Below the pieces are notes generated by a model. It was not told the origin of the DNA. It saw only the letters and a list, made by a program, of their open reading frames with translations, and did not search any database. This document shows, in pieces, positions 57,581 through 64,000 of a stretch of DNA of 64,000 nt. The translations under genes were made by a program, and so were the position numbers. The stretch is from Chitinophagaceae bacterium (lineage in GTDB: Bacteria > Bacteroidota > Bacteroidia > Chitinophagales > Chitinophagaceae), in assembly GCA_004173235.1 (NCBI GenBank), contig SEAC01000007.1, forward strand, positions 1 through 64,000, given 5' to 3'. How positions within the stretch are numbered: position 1 is the first letter of the stretch; every line of letters begins with the position of its first letter.

Positions 57581-58195
57581 ATGAACACGGCGCTCGAAGA
57601 TCTGGATTTCTCCAAGTATGCCGACGGGCTCATCCCGGCGGTGTTGCAGGACTACAACACGCAAAAAGTGTTGATGCTCGGCTTTATGAACGAAGAAGCG
57701 CTGCACGAAACCGAGCGGAGTGGGCTCGTCACTTTCTGGAGCCGCTCCAAAAAGCGTTTATGGACAAAGGGCGAGGAAAGTGGCAATCACCTGCAACTCA
57801 GGCAACTCCTTGTGGATTGCGATCGTGATACGCTCCTCGTAAAGGCCATCCCGAGCGGGCCGGTGTGCCACACGGGTGCAGACACGTGCTGGACGGAGAA
57901 GAACAGCCGCGAGGATTTTCTTTATTACCTGGAGCACATCATTCAATTGCGCCGCAAAGGCACCGATGAAAGCTCGTATGTACGGAAGCTATTCGCCAAA
58001 GGCATCAACAAAATTGCGCAGAAGGTGGGCGAAGAAGCCGTGGAGCTGGTGATTGAGTCGAAGGACGTTAACAGGGAGTTATTTTTGGGCGAGGCTGCAG
58101 ACCTTCTTTTCCATTATCTCATCCTAATACAAGCAAAGGATTGTACCTTGGCAGACGTTGTCGACGTCCTCCAGAAACGACACCAACCTAAATGA
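57581..58195 (+). CDS. hisIE: Bifunctional HisIE
   Basis: 204 residues. HisI part (1-110): phosphoribosyl-AMP cyclohydrolase with SRSKKRLWTKGEESGN and the zinc Cys ligands in VDCDRDTLL and GPVCHTGADTCW. HisE part (115-204): phosphoribosyl-ATP pyrophosphatase with SYVRKLFAKGINKIAQKVGEEA. The fusion carries out steps 2 and 3 of histidine synthesis. It lies about 4 kb from hisF-hisA-hisH on the opposite strand. Its stop overlaps the next gene (ATGA). Confidence 0.96.
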   Translation: MNTALEDLDFSKYADGLIPAVLQDYNTQKVLMLGFMNEEALHETERSGLVTFWSRSKKRLWTKGEESGNHLQLRQLLVDCDRDTLLVKAIPSGPVCHTGADTCWTEKNSREDFLYYLEHIIQLRRKGTDESSYVRKLFAKGINKIAQKVGEEAVELVIESKDVNRELFLGEAADLLFHYLILIQAKDCTLADVVDVLQKRHQPK

Positions 58196-59343
58196 AAATG
58201 AAACGCTTACTCACTGTTTTGTTGCTTCTGCCGGTGGCTGCATTTGCCCAGAATGGATTTCGCATCAGCGGCAACATCGAAGGACTTAAAGACAGTACCG
58301 AGATACGCCTCAGCGCGCAAAACAACGCCCCTATCGCAACCGCGATGAGCAAGGGTGGAAAGTTCGAACTCTCGGGACAGGTTGCCGAGCCACAGCTGGC
58401 TACGCTCACTATAGGCGCCAACAACCCGGTTTACCTCTATATCGAAAATGCGGCGATGACGCTCAGCACACCACCCGCCCCCCCGGCTGCCCCGGCAAAG
58501 GCTCCGGTTAAAGGTGGAAAGCCCGCGCCGAAGCCTGCAACGAAGTCGGATGTGACGCAGCTGCGCGTGGACGGCTCGCAGGCGCAGGTGGATTTCATCC
58601 AATTCCAAACGGCCTTTATGCCGCAGTTCGCACTCGTCAATCAATTGGTGAACAAAGCCAACGGCGCTGCCGATCCCAACGAGCGCGATCGCACGGTGCG
58701 CGCGTTTGATTCGGTCAAGCGCATTATCGATGCCCTCGTAGATCAGTACATCACGGCCAAGCCTGCCTCGTACGTATCGCCTTTCGTGCTCGGCAACACG
58801 GCGCAGCTTCTCGACAACCCGGTGGTGCTGAACGAACGGTTTCGCCGCCTCGATTCCAACATCCAGCATTCGTCTATCGGGCAAAGCCTGGCAGCCTATA
58901 TCACGCAAAACCTGATCGGCTCTATCGGTTCCGAAGCATCGGATTTCACCCAGGCCGACACCACGGGCAAGCCGGTTTCGCTCTCCTCTTTCCGCGGCAA
59001 ATATGTGTTGCTGGATTTTTGGGCTTCCTGGTGCCGCCCTTGCCGCGCCGAGAACCCCAACGTGGTGCGCGCCTTCCAGAAATTCCGCAATAAGAACTTC
59101 ACCATCCTCGGCGTTTCGCTCGACCAGAGCAAAGATGCCTGGATCAATGCGATCCATGTAGATAAGCTCACCTGGATGCATGTAAGCGACCTTCAGCAAT
59201 GGAACAATGCCGTGGCGAAGATGTATGGCGTGCAGGGCATCCCGCAAAACTTCCTCATCGACCCCAACGGCCGCATCGTGGGTAAGAACCTGCGAGGCGA
59301 AGAACTGGAGCGGAAGCTATGCGAACTGCTGGGCTGCAACTGA
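58192..59343 (+). CDS. TlpA-like thioredoxin-fold lipoprotein-type exported protein
   Basis: 383 residues. Signal peptide MKMKRLLTVLLLLPVAAFAQ. Residues 22-100 look like the DUF4369 region common in Bacteroidota redoxins, then a Pro/Ala/Lys linker (95-117), a helical stretch, and a thioredoxin fold (250-383) with active site WASW-C281-R-P-C284. It is probably a periplasmic disulfide reductase or a thiol-disulfide protein used in maturation. It overlaps hisIE by 4 bp, so it is translationally coupled, though no functional link is obvious. Confidence 0.88.
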   Translation: MKMKRLLTVLLLLPVAAFAQNGFRISGNIEGLKDSTEIRLSAQNNAPIATAMSKGGKFELSGQVAEPQLATLTIGANNPVYLYIENAAMTLSTPPAPPAAPAKAPVKGGKPAPKPATKSDVTQLRVDGSQAQVDFIQFQTAFMPQFALVNQLVNKANGAADPNERDRTVRAFDSVKRIIDALVDQYITAKPASYVSPFVLGNTAQLLDNPVVLNERFRRLDSNIQHSSIGQSLAAYITQNLIGSIGSEASDFTQADTTGKPVSLSSFRGKYVLLDFWASWCRPCRAENPNVVRAFQKFRNKNFTILGVSLDQSKDAWINAIHVDKLTWMHVSDLQQWNNAVAKMYGVQGIPQNFLIDPNGRIVGKNLRGEELERKLCELLGCN

Positions 59344-59370
59344 TTTCTCAAAACTTAGTGCATGATACTG

Positions 59371-59398
59371 AGCGGCGCCTTGAGGGGCCGCTTTTTGT
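59371..59398 (+). terminator. Terminator after the TlpA-like gene
   Basis: AGCGGC/GCCGCT stem (59371-59376, 59387-59392) followed by T5 and more T. It lies 28 bp after the stop. Confidence 0.75.
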
Positions 59399-59495
59399 TT
59401 TCCGTAAGAACGCACCGATGTTTACCGGGCGTTATGGCCCCAAAAGCGGGCGCCGGCGATGGTATATTATTTGTGCCCTTTCGGAAAACAAGATT

Positions 59496-60536
59496 ATGAA
59501 CAGAACGGCCATTCAAAACCGCGTCGTCACGGCTACGGCGGAGCACGAAATCGGTAAAAACCAGTACGTGGTGGCGCCGGGCGTGTGGCGCGTGAAAGAT
59601 ACGTTTGTCAACTGCTTTATCCTGCAAAACACCGGCGGAACCAACAACTGGATCCTGGTGGACGCGGGCCTGAAGTCGTCGGCAGAAAAGATCCGCTCGC
59701 TTGCCGAAAACGTAATGGGGAGCCGCAACAGCCGCCCTTCGGCTATTGTGCTTACCCACGGCCACTTCGACCATGTGGGCTCTGTGCTCGAGCTGGCCCG
59801 CGAATGGGGCGTTCCCGTCTATTGCCATAAACTCGAAGCGCCCTACCTCACCGGGCGTTCAAAATATCCTCCTGCCGATCCCAGCGTTGGCGGTGGACTG
59901 ATGGCCTACCTCTCGTTTGCGTACCCGCGCGGGCCGGTCAATATACAGGACCACCTTCAAATGCTGAACGAGGACGGCTCCATCCCGGGCATGCCCGAAT
60001 GGCGCTGGCTGCATACGCCCGGCCACGCACCGGGGCACATCAGCCTCTACCGCGAGCACGATGGTGTGCTCGTTGCCGGTGATGCCGTGACGACGACGAA
60101 TCAGAACTCCGCGCTTTCGGTGATGACACAAAAGAAGGAACTGCAGGGACCGCCACGTTATTTCACCATCGACTGGGGGGCATCAGCCCGCTCGGTTCGC
60201 TTGCTGGCGCAATTGCAGCCGCAGGTGATCGCTACAGGGCACGGCCCGAGCATGTATGGGGCCGAAGCACGCAAAGCGCTTAATAAACTTACCCGTCAGT
60301 TCTGGGACCTCGCAATGCCCGAAGATGGCCGCTATGTGCACGAGCCCGCACTGACCAACGAATCGGGTGTGACCTATGTGCCGCCTGCAAGACCCAACTA
60401 CACGTTGCTCGCTATAGCGGGTGTAACGGTAGCAACGGTGACGCTGGGCATCCTGTACCTGCGGCAGCAAAAGAAGAAAAAACAATGGCAGGAATATCTC
60501 AATGACCAACTGGATCGCTGGAACGCAGGTTCCTGA
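59496..60536 (+). CDS. Metallo-beta-lactamase-fold hydrolase with a C-terminal membrane anchor
   Basis: 346 residues. Zinc-binding H88-G-H90-F-D92-H93 in LTHGHFDHVG, then HTPGHAPGHIS, AGDAVT and ATGHGPS. A hydrophobic helix near the C-terminus (about 303-322, LLAIAGVTVATVTLGILYL) followed by a Lys-rich tail (QQKKKKQ) suggests a membrane anchor with the catalytic domain facing the cytoplasm; the topology is inference. Substrate unknown; it resembles the glyoxalase II-like and MBL-family hydrolases. ATG 59496 is the first start after the terminator that gives the family N-terminus. Confidence 0.88.
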   Translation: MNRTAIQNRVVTATAEHEIGKNQYVVAPGVWRVKDTFVNCFILQNTGGTNNWILVDAGLKSSAEKIRSLAENVMGSRNSRPSAIVLTHGHFDHVGSVLELAREWGVPVYCHKLEAPYLTGRSKYPPADPSVGGGLMAYLSFAYPRGPVNIQDHLQMLNEDGSIPGMPEWRWLHTPGHAPGHISLYREHDGVLVAGDAVTTTNQNSALSVMTQKKELQGPPRYFTIDWGASARSVRLLAQLQPQVIATGHGPSMYGAEARKALNKLTRQFWDLAMPEDGRYVHEPALTNESGVTYVPPARPNYTLLAIAGVTVATVTLGILYLRQQKKKKQWQEYLNDQLDRWNAGS

Positions 60537-60539
60537 GCT

Positions 60540-60574
60540 ATAAAAAGAAGGCAGCGACGCTGCCTTCTTTTTAT
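60540..60574. terminator. Bidirectional terminator
   Basis: Perfect 16-bp stem ATAAAAAGAAGGCAGC and complement, GAC loop. It overlaps the last codon of pdxJ on the minus strand and closes both convergent genes. Confidence 0.92.
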
Positions 60575-61287
60575 TGTACCTGGCGGCGATACAATTGCAC
60601 TGTGTTTTCGAGACCGAGGTACAACGCATCGGCGATCAGGGCGTGTCCGATACTCACCTCATCGAGCTGTGGCAGTGAATGCTTCAGGAATTGAAGGTTG
60701 GAGCGGTCGAGGTCGTGGCCGGCGTTGATGCCCAGGCCCAACTCCGTGGCACGGCGGGCAGCAGCCACGTAGGGTGCAACGGCAACTTCTCTGTTTTGCG
60801 CATAGCCGTGGGCGTAAGCTTCCGTATACAGTTCGATTCGGTCGGTGCCCGTTTCCGCGGCGCCTTCCACCATTGCCACAATCGGGTCGACGAATATTGA
60901 AACCCGGATGCCTGCATTGCGGAACACGGAAATGATCTCGCGGAGGTAGTTGCGGTGCTGCACCGTGTCCCAACCGTGATCAGAAGTGAGCTGTCCCAAA
61001 ACATCCGGAACGAGCGTAACCTGGTGCGGCTTTGTTTCGAGCACGAGGTCCACGAACTTCTGCTCGCGGCAATTACCCTCGATGTTGAACTCGGTGGTGA
61101 TGATCGGCTTTATAGCGCGTACGTCGTCGTATCGTATATGGCGCTCATCGGGCCGTGGATGTACGGTAATGCCATCGGCGCCAAACGCCTGCACGTCGAT
61201 CGCGGCCTTCACCACGTCGGGGTTATTTCCTCCGCGGCTGTTGCGCAGCGTTGCGATCTTGTTGATATTTACAGAAAGCCTGGTCAT
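60571..61287 (-). CDS. pdxJ: Pyridoxine 5'-phosphate synthase PdxJ
   Basis: 238 residues, full-length TIM barrel. Signatures: LSVNINKIATLRNSRG at the start, GADGITVHPRPDERHI, TEFNIEGN and GLGINAGHDLDRSNL. It makes pyridoxine 5'-phosphate from 1-deoxyxylulose phosphate and 3-amino-2-oxopropyl phosphate, in the DXP-dependent vitamin B6 pathway. It supplies cofactor to the many PLP enzymes here (aminotransferase, CBS). Confidence 0.96.
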   Translation of the reverse strand: MTRLSVNINKIATLRNSRGGNNPDVVKAAIDVQAFGADGITVHPRPDERHIRYDDVRAIKPIITTEFNIEGNCREQKFVDLVLETKPHQVTLVPDVLGQLTSDHGWDTVQHRNYLREIISVFRNAGIRVSIFVDPIVAMVEGAAETGTDRIELYTEAYAHGYAQNREVAVAPYVAAARRATELGLGINAGHDLDRSNLQFLKHSLPQLDEVSIGHALIADALYLGLENTVQLYRRQVQ

Positions 61288-61295
61288 AGCTACTT

Positions 61296-61330
61296 CATTT
61301 TCGATATTCCTTGTTCGATATTCAATATTC
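61296..61330. repeat. CGATATT-family heptamer array
   Basis: TTCGATATTC-type units, about 5 heptamers, between pdxJ and the DUF2452 gene. Same words as 16610-16636. Confidence 0.8.
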
Positions 61331-62119
61331 TCAAAGTTCTTTCCACGTATGATCGGCGAGCAGTTGCACCGCCGCCACGCAGCTTTTGTAAGGCATGCCC
61401 TCGCCCCATTCTTTGGGTGAGATGAGCGAAATGATGTGCGACTCGTCCTGCTTTTCGTAGAGATAATAAACCTGTCCGATCTCCGGCTTGAAAGAGATTT
61501 TGGCGTTGTAGATCAGCATGGAAAGCTCCTTGCGCTTGTGGATCTCCTGGGCCTGCATCGCCAGCAGTTCGATCTGCTTGCGGATCTGGTCCAGCTGCAT
61601 GTTCGTTTGCTCCTCCATTGCCGTCAGCGCCTTGTGGCGGATCACGCCTTCTTCAGTTGGCTTGATCAACGCTCCAGATACCGATGAGGAGTAAGGCAGC
61701 ACGCTCATCTGCTTGTGATACACCTCTACGTTGGTATACGGCGTTCCATCGCTGTTGAAGCCCTGGATGGTTACGCGCAGGTAGCCGTTGGGCTGTATCT
61801 CGTGCACGATGTGCAGCAGCACCTGCCCTGCACGGTAAAAGTGCAGCTCGAAAGTGATGGAATCCTGGAACGTCACCTGCACTTCGTCGGCAAGGGCGCG
61901 GTCGGAGAAAGAATGCAGGTCGCCATCGCCGATGACGGTGTATTGCGATTGGAAGGCCTCGCTCTCCAGCGATACCCAGCTGTGGCTGATGTTCAGCTCG
62001 CGTTTGCCTTCCGGGCTTTCGATCTTATAGATGCCGCTCCGGGGCCGGCTGCCGGTTTCGTAAGTGCCCTTTTCGGGAAAGAGCTGCCAGCTGCCCAGGA
62101 AGTTGTAGGCTTGAACCAT
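61331..62119 (-). CDS. DUF2452-like conserved protein
   Basis: 262 residues. The C-terminal part (about 150-262), ALTAMEEQTNMQLDQIRKQIELL and FKPEIGQVYYLYEKQDESHI, matches the DUF2452 pattern. The N-terminal half (1-150) is beta-rich with no named family. No signal peptide. Function unknown. The ATG at 62119 lies 3 nt after a perfect -7 box, which decides against an upstream TTG at 62125. Confidence 0.75.
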   Translation of the reverse strand: MVQAYNFLGSWQLFPEKGTYETGSRPRSGIYKIESPEGKRELNISHSWVSLESEAFQSQYTVIGDGDLHSFSDRALADEVQVTFQDSITFELHFYRAGQVLLHIVHEIQPNGYLRVTIQGFNSDGTPYTNVEVYHKQMSVLPYSSSVSGALIKPTEEGVIRHKALTAMEEQTNMQLDQIRKQIELLAMQAQEIHKRKELSMLIYNAKISFKPEIGQVYYLYEKQDESHIISLISPKEWGEGMPYKSCVAAVQLLADHTWKEL

Positions 62120-62122
62120 AAG

Positions 62123-62130
62123 CAAAAATA
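62123..62130 (-). promoter_or_regulatory. -7 promoter box for the DUF2452-like gene
   Basis: TATTTTTG on the minus strand, 3 nt before ATG 62119, so leaderless. Confidence 0.6.
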
Positions 62131-62182
62131 ATGGGGTAATGGGGTAATGTGCTAATGGGGTAATGGGGTGATGGGGTAATTA
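62131..62182. repeat. GGGGTAAT octamer array
   Basis: About six near-tandem octamers, GGGGTAAT with GTGCTAAT and GGGGTGAT variants, between hisF and the DUF2452-like gene. Confidence 0.9.
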
Positions 62183-62192
62183 GAAAGCACCG

Positions 62193-62951
62193 TCAGCGCC
62201 GCATTGGAATGCCGCGATTGGCAAGAAAGTCTTTGAGGGTTGGAATTGCGATCTCTTTGAAATGAAAAACGCTGGCGGCGAGGGCCGCATCGGCATGTCC
62301 TTCCAGGAAAGCATCCGCGAAATGCGCCATGGTGCCGCCACCGCCCGATGCGATCACGGGTATGGGGAGCGTGTCGGAGAGCTCGCGCGTAATGTCGAGC
62401 GCGAAGCCGGCCTTGGTGCCGTCATGGTTCATCGAAGTAAGCAGGATCTCTCCGGCGCCGAGGTCGGCCGCCTTGCGCGCCCAGTCGGCGCAGCGGGTGT
62501 GGGTGCGCGTGCGCCCGCCATGGAGATATACGTACCACTCGCCATCCGCTTCCTGCCTGGTGTCGATGGCCAGCACCACGCATTGCGAGCCGGCCATGCG
62601 CGCTACATCGGAAATCAGTTGCGGGTTGTCGTAGGCAGCAGTGTTGATGGACACTTTGTCGGCACCCGATTGAAGCAGCAGCGCCACATCTTCGGCGCTC
62701 CGGATGCCCCCTCCCACCGTAAAAGGAATATTGATCGCTTTCGCAACGCGCAGCACCAGCTCCGCAAGGGTCTTCCGTTTTTCTACGGTCGCCGTGATAT
62801 CTAAAAACACCAGTTCGTCAGCGCCCTGCCGTGCATATTCTGCGGCCAGTTCCACGGGGTCACCGGCATCGCGGAGGTTTACGAAATGGGTGCCCTTCAC
62901 GGTGCGTCCGTCTTTGATGTCGAGGCAGGGGATGATGCGTTTTGCTAGCAT
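62193..62951 (-). CDS. hisF: Imidazole glycerol phosphate synthase subunit HisF
   Basis: 252 residues. The catalytic Asp11 lies in CLDIKDG and the second Asp in [18 protein letters not shown] and ASGGGGTM mark the phosphate sites. It forms the cyclase half of IGP synthase with HisH, making IGP and AICAR. It follows hisA by 46 bp in the same direction, and a GGGGTAAT array lies in that gap. hisH-hisA-hisF is the usual order. Confidence 0.96.
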   Translation of the reverse strand: MLAKRIIPCLDIKDGRTVKGTHFVNLRDAGDPVELAAEYARQGADELVFLDITATVEKRKTLAELVLRVAKAINIPFTVGGGIRSAEDVALLLQSGADKVSINTAAYDNPQLISDVARMAGSQCVVLAIDTRQEADGEWYVYLHGGRTRTHTRCADWARKAADLGAGEILLTSMNHDGTKAGFALDITRELSDTLPIPVIASGGGGTMAHFADAFLEGHADAALAASVFHFKEIAIPTLKDFLANRGIPMRR

Positions 62952-62956
62952 TGAAG

Positions 62957-62978
62957 AATGGGGTAATGGGGTAATGCT
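62957..62978. repeat. Two GGGGTAAT octamers between hisA and hisF
   Basis: AATGGGGTAATGGGGTAATG in the 46-bp hisA-hisF gap; the smallest array of this family. Confidence 0.8.
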
Positions 62979-62997
62979 GATGCGCACTTTTGAAGTG

Positions 62998-63714
62998 TCA
63001 GGAAAAGTGGGACAGGTCTTCGAGACGGATGCGCCCTTCGTAGATGGCTTTGCCGATGATCGCACCTTTGCAGCCGGCCTCGTTGAGGCGATGCAGGTCG
63101 TCGAGCGAAGAAACGCCGCCCGAGGCAACGAAGTGCAGGTCCGGAAATTTTGCAACGATGTTCTGGTACAGCTCCGTGGCCGGTCCCTGCAGCGCGCCGT
63201 CTTTCGACACATCGGTGCAGAACACCTGTCGCACGCCGCGTTCGGCATACTGTTGCAGGAAGTCGTACACCCAGATATCGGTCGCTTCCTGCCAGCCGCT
63301 CACGGTGATCTTTTCATTGCGCACATCGGCGCCGAGGAAAAACGTTTCGGGTCCAAAGCGCTCGAGCCACGTCAGAAACAGCGCCTCGTCCTTCACGGCA
63401 ATGCTGCCAACGGTTGCCAGCTGTGCGCCGCTCTCCAGCACGATCCGCACATCGTTCTCGCTCTTGATGCCGCCCCCGAAATCGATCCGAAGCTTCGTTT
63501 TCCCGGCGATCGTTTCCAGCACTTTCCAGTTGCGCACGGCACCGGCCTTCGCCCCATCCAGGTCCACCAGGTGCAGGCGCATTAGACCAGCGTCTTCAAA
63601 CCGGCGTGCCACTTCGAGCGGGTACTCGTTGTACACCGTTTTCTGGCCGTAGTCGCCGTGCGTCAGGCGCACGCACTTTCCGTCGATGACATCAATAGCA
63701 GGAATGAGGTCCAT
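62998..63714 (-). CDS. hisA: Phosphoribosylformimino-AICAR ribotide isomerase HisA
   Basis: 238 residues. N-terminal [17 protein letters not shown] contains the catalytic Asp8; phosphate loops are [11 protein letters not shown] and [11 protein letters not shown]. It catalyses the isomerisation before IGP synthase. It overlaps hisH by 1 bp (stop-start), so translation is coupled. Confidence 0.96.
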   Translation of the reverse strand: MDLIPAIDVIDGKCVRLTHGDYGQKTVYNEYPLEVARRFEDAGLMRLHLVDLDGAKAGAVRNWKVLETIAGKTKLRIDFGGGIKSENDVRIVLESGAQLATVGSIAVKDEALFLTWLERFGPETFFLGADVRNEKITVSGWQEATDIWVYDFLQQYAERGVRQVFCTDVSKDGALQGPATELYQNIVAKFPDLHFVASGGVSSLDDLHRLNEAGCKGAIIGKAIYEGRIRLEDLSHFS

Positions 63715-64000
63715 CAGATTGCTAAAAAGTTTTGAAGGATGCGGTCGCCGGTTTCAGCGCTCTTCTCGCTGTGAAACTGGACGCCGTAAAAATTATCCTT
63801 TTGGATAGCCGCAGCATAATCCACCAGGTAGTTGCAGCGCGCTATGGTATAAATACTGTCTTCCGCATAATAGCTATGAACGTTGTACACGTAACTTTCT
63901 TCTGCTACGCCTGCAAACAGCGGCGAGCACAGGTCGCGGATCGTGTTCCAGCCCACCTGCGGCACCTTCAGCCCGGCTCTCCCCGATGGAAATTTCTTCA
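63714..64000 (-). CDS. hisH: Imidazole glycerol phosphate synthase subunit HisH, C-terminal part
   Basis: About 95 residues visible; the N-terminal half lies past the right edge. The visible block GLKVPQVGWNTI and the terminal YGVQFHSEKSAETGDRILQNFL contain the His and Glu of the glutamine amidotransferase triad; the nucleophilic Cys is outside the window. The frame is open to base 64000. It pairs with HisF to feed ammonia from glutamine. Confidence 0.95.
   Translation of the reverse strand, partial: KKFPSGRAGLKVPQVGWNTIRDLCSPLFAGVAEESYVYNVHSYYAEDSIYTIARCNYLVDYAAAIQKDNFYGVQFHSEKSAETGDRILQNFLAI

Overview
The window reads as a chromosomal segment of a Bacteroidota bacterium, most likely a Chitinophagaceae-like member with fairly high G+C for the phylum (judged by eye, not computed). 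The evidence is: many TAnnTTTG -7 promoter boxes; a fused SecDF; a long NusB in a nusB-DUF1573-yajC-coaE cluster; a giant PKD-repeat protein with a T9SS type-B sorting domain followed by PorP/SprF; a hisIE fusion; GlnRS; and several families known mainly from this phylum (DUF6261, DUF4142, DUF1573). The placement is inference from gene content, not a database match.

Layout. 1-290: the end of a GIY-YIG nuclease gene running into a degenerate tRNA-like sequence and a terminator. 366-8462: two receiver-only regulators, LigD-type ligase, ClpS, an esterase, a NarL-type regulator and ValRS. 8608-18195: SecDF, an aminotransferase, the nusB-DUF1573-yajC-coaE block, an SDR, a PhyH-like dioxygenase and a PAP2-type membrane protein. 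18297-24539: groES (with an internal deletion), groEL, a porin-like barrel, an IscA-type protein and a methylmalonyl-CoA mutase catalytic subunit. 24629-37333: DUF4142 lipoprotein, serine hydrolase, GlnRS, an ECF sigma/anti-sigma-like pair, cystathionine beta-synthase, a BtuF-like protein and an unusual metalloprotease-propeller-barrel protein. 37405-45741: PrsW protease, PorP/SprF, the giant PKD protein and AhcY. 45937-48475: AT-richer accessory stretch with what looks like an integrase-less integron cassette array (two clear attC-like sites, three minus-strand cassettes), then a 42-bp minisatellite. 48475-64000: DUF6261, small envelope proteins, PPK2, a frameshifted conserved gene, phosphoesterase, beta-CASP nuclease, flavin oxidoreductase, hisIE plus a TlpA-like protein, PdxJ, and the hisF-hisA-hisH cluster running off the right edge.

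The main large-scale structure is in the intergenic space. At least eight families of short, near-perfect 7-8-bp tandem arrays recur. They often lie in opposite orientation on both sides of an intrinsic terminator hairpin, and they sometimes intrude into coding sequence (valS twice counting a REP-like element; the phosphoesterase N-terminus carries a related 21-bp repeat). They resemble in form the heptanucleotide STRR repeats of cyanobacteria.

The other striking items are the cassette array, a GroES lacking about 25 central residues, and several genes whose start codon is only 3-7 nt from the -7 box and so are probably leaderless. Most of the remaining genes are ordinary housekeeping: translation, secretion, histidine and vitamin B6 synthesis, sulfur amino-acid metabolism and envelope proteins.
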